Source: an uncultured Clostridia bacterium
GTDB lineage: Bacteria > Bacillota > Clostridia > Christensenellales > Aristaeellaceae
NCBI GenBank assembly: GCA_934675735.1
Contig: CAKURR010000006.1
Coordinates: 1 to 64,000, forward strand
DNA length: 64,000 nucleotides
Direction: 5' to 3'
The translations under genes and the position numbers were made by a program. Below, one piece after another: positions 1-7,024 of this stretch. The notes beneath the pieces are model-generated. The model saw only the letters and a program-made list of their open reading frames with translations. It made no database searches and was not told the origin of the DNA. How positions within the stretch are numbered: the first letter of the stretch is position 1; each line of letters begins with the position of its first letter.

Positions 1-334
1 TGACTGTCTTTTTCTTACCGTGACTCGTGAAAATCACGGTTCGCGTTCTTCTTGATTCTGTATCGTTTTCAAGGATCCGCTTCCGTATCGCTCGGAAGTG
101 ACGTTAGTATACCGCATTCTTTCCGCCCTGTCAACACCTTTTTTACTTCTTTTTTTGAGCTATTGCGTTGTTTTTCGTCATTTTCCCGAACGTTTGTGTC
201 AAGTATGCGACGTATCTTTCGACTCTTTCTGCCTTTTTCTGCCAAATCCCGTCGTGTTCAGACGTCTGATGTTTGAAATAGACGAACGTTTAATCAAAAC
301 ATTAGTTTTTTCATTTTTTGTTTTTTCGATTTGC
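1..334. other. Non-coding left end
   Basis: No credible gene is seen; the short open frames here are T-rich and lack ribosome binding sites. It contains the leftward promoter at 106-134 and a small inverted repeat, ACCGTGA/TCACGGT (18-41), within the expected transcript leader. Confidence 0.6.
106..134 (-). promoter_or_regulatory. Strong sigma-A promoter firing out of the left edge
   Basis: On the minus strand a perfect TTGACA (134-129) is followed after exactly 17 bases by TATACT (111-106). The DNA upstream of the -35 (135-165) is rich in A-tracts on this strand, like an UP element. The transcript would run leftward from about position 99 and leave the window; no gene lies between it and the edge. 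The first 90 transcribed bases contain CCTTGAAAAC, a motif I associate with firmicute pre-rRNA leaders, so an rRNA operon beyond the edge is a plausible but unproven target. Confidence 0.75.
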
Positions 335-375
335 AAAACAATCCCCCTCTCGACACAGGTCGAAAGGGGGATTGT
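335..375 (-). terminator. Terminator of the zinc-ribbon gene
   Basis: A 17-bp inverted repeat (338-354 with 359-375, one mismatch, 4-base loop) lies 46 bases downstream of the zinc-ribbon stop codon. On the minus strand the stem ends in TTTT. This is an intrinsic terminator for the gene at 422-712. Confidence 0.75.
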
Positions 376-421
376 CATCTTCTTATGCTGTTAGCCTTCG
401 CTCATAAAAGGCCATCCGCTC

Positions 422-712
422 TTAGTAGCGCGGCTGACGATGGTTGGCGAAGCAATCACGGCAATACACCGGCTTGTCACCGCGCGGCTGGAAGGGAACC
501 TGAGTCTCCTTGCCGCAGTCGGCGCAGATCGCGGTGAACATCTCGCGCTGCGGGCGGGCGCCGCCGTTCTGAGCGCGGAACGCCGCACGGCACTCCGGGC
601 AGCGGCGCGGCTTGTTCTGGAAGCCTTTCTCCGCGTAGAAAGCCTGCTCGGAAGCAGTGAACACAAATTCTTTGCCGCAGTCACGGCAAGTGAGGGTTTC
701 GTCCTGATACAT
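422..712 (-). CDS. Small zinc-ribbon protein with two CxxC pairs
   Basis: The 96-residue product has two treble-clef-like zinc ribbons. The first is CRDCGKEF...CPEC (residues 9-41) and matches the probable zinc-binding domain found in small clostridial proteins and some cold-shock proteins; the second is CADCGK...CRDC near the C-terminus. Both have the C-x2-C...C-x2-C pattern needed to hold Zn. It probably binds nucleic acid or acts as a small adaptor, but its role is unknown. I start it at the ATG at 712 because GGAGG (725-721) sits 8 bases upstream; an upstream in-frame ATG at 754 has no ribosome binding site. It is a single-gene unit with its own promoter, a leader of about 120 bases and a terminator. 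Confidence 0.85.
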   Translation of the reverse strand: MYQDETLTCRDCGKEFVFTASEQAFYAEKGFQNKPRRCPECRAAFRAQNGGARPQREMFTAICADCGKETQVPFQPRGDKPVYCRDCFANHRQPRY

Positions 713-835
713 GATTGTATCCTCCTTAAAATTTTTACCTTCACCGGTTGGCACTCACAGTAAGACTTCCAGTTGGTGAACGCGAAGGCATTTCCAAGGA
801 GGCCGCTATTGGGATGTGAAACGTTGGCTTAGGTT
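713..835 (-). promoter_or_regulatory. Structured 5' leader of the zinc-ribbon gene
   Basis: Between the predicted transcription start (about 835) and the ATG at 712 lies a leader of about 120 bases with two recognisable stem candidates. One pairs GGCC...GGCATTTCC-type segments around 787-812; the other pairs TTCACC with GGTGAA and ends close to the ribosome binding site. This arrangement could control access of ribosomes. I do not recognise it as a named riboswitch. No gene lies here on either strand. Confidence 0.4.
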
Positions 836-841
836 GCCCAT

Positions 842-870
842 AGTATATCACACTCGGCGCTAAAGTTCTA
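842..870 (-). promoter_or_regulatory. Extended -10 promoter of the zinc-ribbon gene
   Basis: The minus strand carries TGATATACT, an extended -10 (TATACT at 847-842). The -35 region (870-865, TAGAAC) is weak, as expected for an extended -10 promoter. It reads toward the zinc-ribbon gene. Confidence 0.6.
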
Positions 871-996
871 CTTTTTTCGTACATTTTATTTTTTTCACAA
901 ATGCGGCCGCTTCTCAAGAGGATTTTTCCCATCCGTGAAGAATTGTTCTTTTTATTCGTTTCCTTTTCATTTCTTTTGAAAAGCGAGGGATTTTCC

Positions 997-1395
997 ATGA
1001 TGCGCGTCGATTACAAGGCTTTCGGCCTGCGGCTTCGCAGCTATCGTCACGCCCGCCACCTCACGCAGGAACAGCTCGGCGAACTTGTCGGTGTCAGTTA
1101 TCAGCATATCGGCATGCTCGAACGCGGCAGACGTTCGCCCAGTATGGAAATGCTGATTTCGCTTTGCTATGCGCTGGACTGCACCTGTGACGCCCTCTTT
1201 GAGGATTCCCTGCCCGAACGGGATGTGTACACCCTCCGCCATCGGCCGCTGCTTTTCCGCAACACGCTGAGCAACTGGGTGCTCGCCAACCAGCCGGATG
1301 ACGCGCTCATCTCCAACGGCGCGGTTGACCTTCGCCTGCTTCCGCCGCTTCCCTTTTCCGCTCTTGACGAAGAGCTTCCCTCCGCCTGTTCCTGA
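997..1395 (+). CDS. XRE-family helix-turn-helix regulator
   Basis: This 132-residue cytoplasmic DNA-binding protein has an N-terminal HTH_3 domain, roughly residues 7-62: FGLRLRSYRHARHLTQEQLG, then a recognition helix region VSYQHIGMLERGRRSP. These are typical of Cro/C1-type repressors. The C-terminal 60 residues are a poorly conserved tail rich in proline and leucine with no recognised effector domain. The start is the ATG at 997 (a second ATG follows at 1000), preceded by GAGGGA about 7 bases upstream; the in-frame ATG at 901 lies in AT-rich non-coding DNA. It stands alone, divergent from the zinc-ribbon gene, and shares a terminator with the convergent yqeY. Targets are unknown. Confidence 0.85.
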   Translation: MMRVDYKAFGLRLRSYRHARHLTQEQLGELVGVSYQHIGMLERGRRSPSMEMLISLCYALDCTCDALFEDSLPERDVYTLRHRPLLFRNTLSNWVLANQPDDALISNGAVDLRLLPPLPFSALDEELPSACS

Positions 1396-1417
1396 TTCTC
1401 GTCTCTGTTCTGTCATA

Positions 1418-1463
1418 AAAAGCCGCGCCCATTCTCTTTTGAGAAACGAGCGCGGCTTTTCTT
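1418..1463. terminator. Bidirectional terminator between the XRE gene and yqeY
   Basis: An inverted repeat, AAAAAGCCGCGC with GCGCGGCTTTT, is flanked by A-tracts on the left and T-tracts on the right. It can end transcription from both converging genes. Confidence 0.8.
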
Positions 1464-1490
1464 TCTTAATCTGTTTGTATCCGTTTGTTT

Positions 1491-1937
1491 TTAGGCGAAA
1501 AAGCTTCCCAGCACCTTGTTCACCAGAGCGCCGTCGGCCTTGCCCTTGACGCGCGGCATCAGCGTTTTCATGATGCGGCCCTTGTCCTTGGCCGTCGGCT
1601 GCTCGATTTGCAGCTCGGCCAGCACCTCTTTGATGACAGTGCGGATTTCGTCCTCATCCATCAGCTTAGGCACAAATTCGCCGTAGACCTGCATACGCAG
1701 CTTTGCTTCCTCGATGGTCTGAACGCGGTCGGCAGGCGTGGTGTCAATCATCTCCTGAGCCTGCTTGATTTCGCGGAAGATGACTGCGTTCTCCTCTTCT
1801 TCCGTCAAATCGGCGCGCTTGTCAATCTGCTTGCTCTTGAGCGCGGAAAGCAGAAGGCTCAGCGCGTCCTTGCGTTCTTTATTTTTGTCCTTCATGGCCT
1901 GCATCATGGCGGCGCGGACGGTATCGATTTTGCTCAT
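1491..1937 (-). CDS. yqeY: GatB/YqeY domain protein
   Basis: The 148-residue product is a full-length YqeY protein. It has the family's helical bundle with DKNKERKDALSLLLSALKSK near the N-terminus and a tail domain (roughly residues 85-148) resembling the tRNA-binding C-terminus of GatB, the Asp/Glu-tRNA amidotransferase subunit. The family's function is not established; a role near tRNA or amidotransfer is inferred from the fold. The ATG at 1937 is chosen because AGGAGT lies 8 bases upstream; the GTG at 1946 would overlap that site. It lies 55 bases downstream of pgi, behind a hairpin terminator, so it may receive partial read-through. Confidence 0.88.
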   Translation of the reverse strand: MSKIDTVRAAMMQAMKDKNKERKDALSLLLSALKSKQIDKRADLTEEEENAVIFREIKQAQEMIDTTPADRVQTIEEAKLRMQVYGEFVPKLMDEDEIRTVIKEVLAELQIEQPTAKDKGRIMKTLMPRVKGKADGALVNKVLGSFFA

Positions 1938-1960
1938 TTTGCTCACTCCTTTGTCATGGT

Positions 1961-1989
1961 AAAACAGGGGCGGATTGCTCCGCCCCCGC
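1961..1989 (-). terminator. Terminator between pgi and yqeY
   Basis: A GC-rich hairpin (GGGGCGGA, loop, TCCGCCCC on the minus strand) followed by TGTTTT starts at the pgi stop codon. The T-run is short, so termination may be partial. Confidence 0.65.
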
Positions 1990-1992
1990 TGA

Positions 1993-3405
1993 TTACAGAA
2001 TATACTCCGGCTTGAACGCGGGGCGGCCCGTCATTTCCTTGCGGGCGGCGTCATACTTCGCGTCGGTGTTGCCCAGAATCGCGTAGGTCGCGCGCTTACT
2101 GGTCTCCACGCCCGGCTGGTTGAAGGCGTCGATGTTCAGAAGCTCGCCCTCGTAAGCGGTCGTCATCTCCAGCAGGAACATCAGCTGGCCCAGCGTGTAG
2201 GCGTTGACCTCCGGCATGATAATCGTCTGATTCATGCGGCGGTTGACATACAGCGCATACTCGGTGCCCTGGCGCTCCGCCTCGATGAGCGTGTTATGCG
2301 TCATGCCGCCAAGGAACGCCACGTCCTTAAATTCCTCGCAGCCCTTCGGAATCTTCGTCTCGGCGCGGAAATTCTCCACCTTGATGAAGGTGATGACCTT
2401 GTCGAACGGGCCCTCGTTGTAAAGCTGAAGCTGGCTGTGCTGATCCGTCACGCCCAGCGCCTTGGCCGGCGTCTGGCCGGCATGGCAGTCGCTGCCGTCG
2501 CGGCGCTTGTTCTTGCCCAGCGACTCCGCCCACAGCTGGCAGAACCAGTCCGCCATATATTTGAGGGAATCGGCATACGGCAGCATGACCTGCACGTTGC
2601 GGCCCATCTGCTCGCATGCGATATACTGGAGCACGGCCTCCAGCAGCGCGGGGTTTTTCATCATGTCGTCGGTCTTGCAGCGCTCGTCCATCGCCGCCGC
2701 ACCCCTGAGCATCGCGCGGATGTCAATGCCGCAGCAGGCCGCGGGCACGAGGCCGACCGGACACATCTCGGAGAAGCGGCCGCCCACGCCGTCGGGAATA
2801 TAGAAGGTGATGAAGCCGTTTTCCTTGGCCAGCTTGATGAGGTTGCCCTTCTCGTGGTCGGTGACGGCGATGATGTGCTTCGCCCAGTCCGCGCCGGCCT
2901 TCGCCTTGAGCGCTTCAGTCACAATCAAATACTGGCTCATCGTCTCCGCCGTTCCGCCGGATTTGCTGATAATGCAGAAGCAGGTCTTATCCAGCTCGAT
3001 GACGTCCATCAGCGCAGCCATGCGTTCCGGATCGATGTTGTCCTCCACATAAAACTTCGGGCCGGGGCGCTTGCTGTCCGGCAGTTCGTTGTAATGCAGG
3101 TGATTCAGCGCCTGATGCACGGCAATCGGGCCGAGCGCGCTGCCGCCGATGCCCAGCACGACAAAGTATTTGAACGTCTTGCGCACCTGCTCGGCGACCT
3201 TCTCAATCTCGGATACAATCTCTTCCTGATTGTAGGGCAGGTTCATCCAGCCCAGCCAGCCCGTGCCGCGGTTCGCTTCCACGGCGTGCTGCGCCTTCAC
3301 GGCCGCATCCCGCATCGCCGCAAGCTGCTCTTTCGTCACGCCATACTCGCCGCCGAGCATGTCCGCCATCATGTGGTTGACGTCAAGACGAATGTTCTGT
3401 TCCAT
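1993..3405 (-). CDS. pgi: Glucose-6-phosphate isomerase
   Basis: The enzyme interconverts glucose-6-phosphate and fructose-6-phosphate in the cytoplasm, the second step of glycolysis. The 470-residue length matches the firmicute PGI form. Visible family signatures are the sugar-phosphate loop VVLGIGGSALGP (residues 82-93), SKSGGTAET and GGRFSEMCPVGL of the SIS domains, and the later QHSQLQLYNEGP segment with the active-site histidine. The start at 3405 (MEQN) has AAGGG 9 bases upstream; the ATG at 3414 directly abuts that site and is unlikely to be used. It is downstream of a sugar-phosphate isomerase/epimerase gene with a 36-base gap, so the two are probably one transcript. Confidence 0.97.
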   Translation of the reverse strand: MEQNIRLDVNHMMADMLGGEYGVTKEQLAAMRDAAVKAQHAVEANRGTGWLGWMNLPYNQEEIVSEIEKVAEQVRKTFKYFVVLGIGGSALGPIAVHQALNHLHYNELPDSKRPGPKFYVEDNIDPERMAALMDVIELDKTCFCIISKSGGTAETMSQYLIVTEALKAKAGADWAKHIIAVTDHEKGNLIKLAKENGFITFYIPDGVGGRFSEMCPVGLVPAACCGIDIRAMLRGAAAMDERCKTDDMMKNPALLEAVLQYIACEQMGRNVQVMLPYADSLKYMADWFCQLWAESLGKNKRRDGSDCHAGQTPAKALGVTDQHSQLQLYNEGPFDKVITFIKVENFRAETKIPKGCEEFKDVAFLGGMTHNTLIEAERQGTEYALYVNRRMNQTIIMPEVNAYTLGQLMFLLEMTTAYEGELLNIDAFNQPGVETSKRATYAILGNTDAKYDAARKEMTGRPAFKPEYIL

Positions 3406-3441
3406 TTCTCTCATCCCTTCGGTGATATTGTTGCCTTTATT

Positions 3442-4266
3442 CTACTCCTGCGGCGCGTTTTCGTCAATCATAGATTTACGGGCACGCGCCTCCGCCCGCT
3501 TCAGATACGCGACAGACTCGGCCAGCGCCCCGTCGCTCTTCACCAGCGCCAGATACGGCTCAAGCATCATCGCGCCGCGATAATCCGCCCGATGAAGCGC
3601 GCGAATCAGCGCGTTAAAATCAAACGCGCCTTCGCCGGGCAAACAAAGCTTGCCCGCCCTGTCCCAATCGCATACGTGCACGTTGGCCAGCTGCGGCCCC
3701 ATCGCGTCCACAAAATCCATAGGGTCGCATCTCGCGCGCATCGCCTGTTTGATATCCAGCGTAAAGCGGATTTCCGGCAAAAGCCTGCGCATTTCGCCCA
3801 CGCGCTCGGGCGTGGTCAGTTGGCACCAGCATACGTTTTCCCACGCGATGCGGATATCCCGCTTATCGGCTTCCGCCTGCATGAGGGTCAAAATCTCCGC
3901 GTTTCTCTGCGGCTCAAACGGCAGTTCGACCCGCGCGGGGGAATATCGGCCGTGATATACATACAGATGCGCGCCGAGTTCCGCCGCCGCGTCCAGCACA
4001 TGCCGAAGCGTGTCCAGCGCGTCCGCTCTCTGTCTGGCCGAACGGGCAAAAAACTCGTTTTCAAACCCCGTGCCGAACGGATGGACGCTCGTGCACGGCA
4101 CGCCGCCCAGATTGGCCCGAACCAGCCGCGCAAACGAACGCGTGTATTCGCTCCTCGTCTGCAAAAAGACTTCGGCGCATTCCGCGCCGTATCCGCCGAT
4201 GTGCGCCGCCGCCTCTTCCACTTCCCATCTGCCGTAAAACGCCGCCGTCGAAAGCCCGATTTTCAC
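3442..4266 (-). CDS. Sugar phosphate isomerase/epimerase (TIM barrel, AP-endonuclease 2 superfamily)
   Basis: The 274-residue protein has the xylose-isomerase-like TIM-barrel pattern: an N-terminal strand VKIGLSTAAFYG, then metal and substrate strands SVHPFGTGF, YVYHGRYSP, IAWENV, FTLDIKQA, NVHVCDW and MLEPYL. The H, E, D and E residues at strand ends are the ones that bind a divalent metal in this superfamily. The exact substrate cannot be read from sequence. The start is a GTG at 4266 with GGAGG 9 bases upstream; longer versions from 4338 run through the promoter. It is first in a unit with pgi, which suggests work in central carbohydrate metabolism. Confidence 0.85.
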   Translation of the reverse strand: MKIGLSTAAFYGRWEVEEAAAHIGGYGAECAEVFLQTRSEYTRSFARLVRANLGGVPCTSVHPFGTGFENEFFARSARQRADALDTLRHVLDAAAELGAHLYVYHGRYSPARVELPFEPQRNAEILTLMQAEADKRDIRIAWENVCWCQLTTPERVGEMRRLLPEIRFTLDIKQAMRARCDPMDFVDAMGPQLANVHVCDWDRAGKLCLPGEGAFDFNALIRALHRADYRGAMMLEPYLALVKSDGALAESVAYLKRAEARARKSMIDENAPQE

Positions 4267-4308
4267 GCCGCTGTTCCTCCGTTCGTCCTTTTTCGCCGTA
4301 TATGCCCC

Positions 4309-4338
4309 ATTATACCCCATCCGCGCGGGGAATGTCAC
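4309..4338 (-). promoter_or_regulatory. Promoter of the isomerase-pgi unit
   Basis: The minus strand has GTGACA (4338-4333), an 18-base spacer and a consensus TATAAT (4314-4309). The start of transcription would lie about 35 bases upstream of the GTG start at 4266. Confidence 0.75.
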
Positions 4339-4361
4339 TTTCTTTTTGCGTCAATCTGTGG

Positions 4362-4367
4362 TATGAT
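4362..4367 (+). promoter_or_regulatory. Extended -10 promoter of the ygiQ-like gene
   Basis: TGGTATGAT forms an extended -10 (TATGAT) 48 bases before the ATG at 4416. There is no good -35. It is divergent from the promoter at 4309-4338, and the two lie within 60 bases. Confidence 0.5.
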
Positions 4368-4415
4368 GATGCATATGTTTCAAATCGCTTTGTGCTTGTA
4401 AGGAGTTTTTTTCAT

Positions 4416-6428
4416 ATGGCCGATCGTCTCCTCTTTCCGCCCACAACCGCCTCGGATATGCGCGCGCGCGGCTGGGATGCGCCCGATTTTGTCTATGTCA
4501 GCGGCGACGCGTATGTGGATCACCCGTCCTTCGGCGCGGCCGTCATCGTCCGCACGCTGGAAGCCGCGGGCTACCATGTCGCGGTGCTTGCCCAGCCGAA
4601 CTGGAAAAGCACCGCCGATTTTAAGCGTTTTGGCCGCCCGAATTACGGCTTTCTCGTCTCTTCAGGCGTAATCGACAGCATGGTCAACCACTATACCGCC
4701 GCCAAGCGCCGCCGTTCTTCCGATGTGTATACCCCGGGCGGCAAAGCGGCCAAGCGCCCCGACCGCGCGGTCAACGTCTATTGTCATCTGATTCGCGAGG
4801 CCTACGGCGATATCCCGATTGCCATCGGCGGCGTGGAAGCCTCTCTGCGGCGCTTTGCCCATTATGATTATTGGGACGACGCGGTGCGCCCGAGCATTCT
4901 GGTCGATTCCGGCGCGGATTTGCTGATGTTCGGCATGGGCGAGCGCACGATTCTCGTCACGGCGGACTGGATGAGCCGCGGCGCGCCCGCGTGGGAATGC
5001 GCCAAGATGCGCGGCGTGTGTTTTCTCTCTCCGGCGGCGATGCGCGGCAGCAAGGAAATCCCTTCGTATGAGGACTGCGTGAAGAGCAAAAAGAAATACG
5101 GCGAGGCGTTCCTCGTTCAGTACAACGAGCAGGACCCGATTCGCGGCCACGCCATCAGCCAGCGCCACGGCGATAAGTATGTCGTGCAGACCGTGCCGGA
5201 TATGCCGCTCTCCCGCGAAGAGCTGGATACGTCGTATACCCTGCCGTATCAGCGCACGTGGCACCCCGATTACGACGCGCTGGGCGGCGTTCCGGCCATC
5301 GAAGAGGTGCAGTTTTCCATCGCGCACACGCGCGGCTGCTTCGGCTCGTGCTCGTTCTGCGCCATCACGTTTTTGCAGGGCCGCATCGTCACCACCCGCA
5401 GCCACGAATCCGTGATTGAAGAGGCGAAGGCCATCACGCAGATGCCGAATTTCAAGGGCTATATCCACGACGTGGGCGGCCCGACGGCCAACTTCCGCCG
5501 CGCCGCATGCGACAAGCAGCTCAAAGTCGGCACCTGTGCGGGCCGCCAGTGCCTGTTCCCCAAGCCCTGCCCGAACATGGTCGTCGATCACACGGATTAC
5601 ATCAAGCTGCTCCGCGAGGTGCGCGCCCTGCCGAAGGTCAAAAAGGTGTTCGTTCGCTCGGGGCTGCGCTATGACTACATCATGGCGGATAAGTCCGACG
5701 CGTTCCTCCGTGAGCTGTGTCAGTATCACGTCAGCGGCCAGCTCAAAGTCGCGCCCGAACACGTCAGCCCGAAGGTGCTGGCCGTCATGGGCAAGCCCGG
5801 GCGCGACGTATACGACGCGTTCTGTGAAAAATACAGGCGCATCAATCAGGAGCTGGGCAAGGAGCAGTATCTCGTGCCCTATCTGATTTCCAGCCACCCG
5901 GGCAGCGACCTTTCCGCCGCCATCGAGCTGGCCGAATATCTGCGCGACATCAACCATCAGCCCGAACAGGTGCAGGATTTCTACCCCACGCCGGGCACGC
6001 TGTCCACCTGCATGTTCTATACGGGCTTCGACCCGCGCACGGGCAAACCGGTCTATATTCCGCGTTCGCCGGAGGAAAAGGCCATGCAGCGCGCGCTGCT
6101 CCAGTTCCGCCGTCCGCAGAATTTCGATCTCGTGCGCAAAGCGCTGCGTCAGGCGCACCGCGAGGATTTAATCGGCACGGGCCGCGAATGCCTCGTTCCG
6201 CCCGAGGGCGTAAAAACCGCGCACGAATACGCGCAGATTCGCCGCGAACGCAAAGAGCGCGAGGAGCGCCGCGAGATGCGCGAGAGCCGTGCGCCCAAGC
6301 CGTCCGCGCGTTCGGGCGCACGCCCCGCCGCAAAGGGCAAAGGCGTGCCCGCTTACGGCAAGAGCGGCGCAAAGCCGGCCGGACGCCCCGCGCAAAAATC
6401 GGGCGGCGCTGGCCGCAAGCCGCGTTAA
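4416..6428 (+). CDS. YgiQ-family radical SAM protein (UPF0313)
   Basis: The 670-residue protein has the YgiQ architecture: an N-terminal B12-binding-like domain, the radical SAM core with RGCFGSCSFCAITF (CxxxCxxC) holding the [4Fe-4S] cluster that cleaves S-adenosylmethionine, the cysteine-rich segment CAGRQCLFPKPCPN, and a C-terminal domain with YPTPGTLSTCMFYTG. The reaction catalysed by this family is not known. The last 65 residues are a low-complexity basic tail rich in K, R, A, P and G, probably disordered. AGGAG lies 10 bases upstream of the ATG. The stop codon overlaps that of the convergent NUDIX gene in a TTAA palindrome. Confidence 0.93.
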   Translation: MADRLLFPPTTASDMRARGWDAPDFVYVSGDAYVDHPSFGAAVIVRTLEAAGYHVAVLAQPNWKSTADFKRFGRPNYGFLVSSGVIDSMVNHYTAAKRRRSSDVYTPGGKAAKRPDRAVNVYCHLIREAYGDIPIAIGGVEASLRRFAHYDYWDDAVRPSILVDSGADLLMFGMGERTILVTADWMSRGAPAWECAKMRGVCFLSPAAMRGSKEIPSYEDCVKSKKKYGEAFLVQYNEQDPIRGHAISQRHGDKYVVQTVPDMPLSREELDTSYTLPYQRTWHPDYDALGGVPAIEEVQFSIAHTRGCFGSCSFCAITFLQGRIVTTRSHESVIEEAKAITQMPNFKGYIHDVGGPTANFRRAACDKQLKVGTCAGRQCLFPKPCPNMVVDHTDYIKLLREVRALPKVKKVFVRSGLRYDYIMADKSDAFLRELCQYHVSGQLKVAPEHVSPKVLAVMGKPGRDVYDAFCEKYRRINQELGKEQYLVPYLISSHPGSDLSAAIELAEYLRDINHQPEQVQDFYPTPGTLSTCMFYTGFDPRTGKPVYIPRSPEEKAMQRALLQFRRPQNFDLVRKALRQAHREDLIGTGRECLVPPEGVKTAHEYAQIRRERKEREERREMRESRAPKPSARSGARPAAKGKGVPAYGKSGAKPAGRPAQKSGGAGRKPR

Positions 6429-6883
6429 ATCGCTCTTCCGTTCAAAACCGCATGCACAAGCCGTTCTTCCTCGTAAACCAGTTTGAGCGAGAAGAACGGC
6501 TCTTTTTCGCGCAGCAGGCGCAGAAACACCTTGTCGCCCTCCCAAATCGGCAGCGCCGTCAGCCTGTCCGTCTCCACCCACTCGAGCGTGCCCTCGTCGC
6601 AGCCGCGAAGCACCCCTTCAAAGCCGTCGGCGGTAAACAGGTGCATGTATTCGCAGTAATCGCCGGAAACAAACGTCACAATGCCGCGATACGCCCAGCG
6701 CGTCAGCGTCAGCCCCGTTTCTTCCTTCACCTCGCGCAGCATGCATTCTTCCGGGCTTTCGCCGCGTTCAAACTTGCCGCCCACGCCCAGCCACTTGTCG
6801 TGATTCATGTCGTTTTTCTTTTTGACCCGATGGAGCATCAGCGTGCGCCCCTCTTTTTCGATATAGCAAAGCGTCGTCTGCAT
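6425..6883 (-). CDS. NUDIX hydrolase, MutT/8-oxo-dGTP diphosphatase-like
   Basis: The 152-residue enzyme carries a complete Nudix box, GGKFERGESPEE followed by REVKEETGL (about residues 35-57), which binds Mg2+ and positions the diphosphate for hydrolysis. The opening MQTTLCYIEKEG and the KWLGVGGK segment match clostridial proteins annotated as 8-oxo-dGTP diphosphatases, so cleansing of oxidised nucleotides is a reasonable guess, but Nudix specificity is hard to read from sequence. I start at 6883, where AAAGGG is 9 bases away; the ATG at 6892 abuts that site. The 3' end overlaps the convergent radical SAM gene by four bases. Confidence 0.9.
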   Translation of the reverse strand: MQTTLCYIEKEGRTLMLHRVKKKNDMNHDKWLGVGGKFERGESPEECMLREVKEETGLTLTRWAYRGIVTFVSGDYCEYMHLFTADGFEGVLRGCDEGTLEWVETDRLTALPIWEGDKVFLRLLREKEPFFSLKLVYEEERLVHAVLNGRAI

Positions 6884-6926
6884 GTCGTTCATCCCTTTCC
6901 GTGTTTTTCAAAAATCAACTGTCCTC

Positions 6927-6955
6927 AGTCTAGCACGGTTTGCATCATCCATCAA
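6927..6955 (-). promoter_or_regulatory. Promoter of the NUDIX gene
   Basis: TTGATG (6955-6950), a 17-base spacer and TAGACT (6932-6927) preceded by TGC (extended -10) on the minus strand. Confidence 0.65.
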
Positions 6956-6963
6956 GCCGCGCA

Positions 6964-6993
6964 TTGTGTTTTTCCCTTCGTCTATGTTATAAT
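6964..6993 (+). promoter_or_regulatory. Promoter of the HI0933-type flavoprotein gene
   Basis: A consensus TATAAT (6988-6993) in the extended form TGTTATAAT, with a weak TTGTGT 18 bases upstream. It lies about 30 bases before the ATG at 7025 and is divergent from the NUDIX promoter. Confidence 0.7.
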
Positions 6994-7024
6994 AAGCCGA
7001 ATTGATGCTTTGGAGGATGTTTTC

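Noticed and set aside
2296..4401. A 701-residue plus-strand frame over pgi and the sugar isomerase
   Set aside because: Shadow of pgi and its neighbour; composition typical of antisense frames, no start signals.
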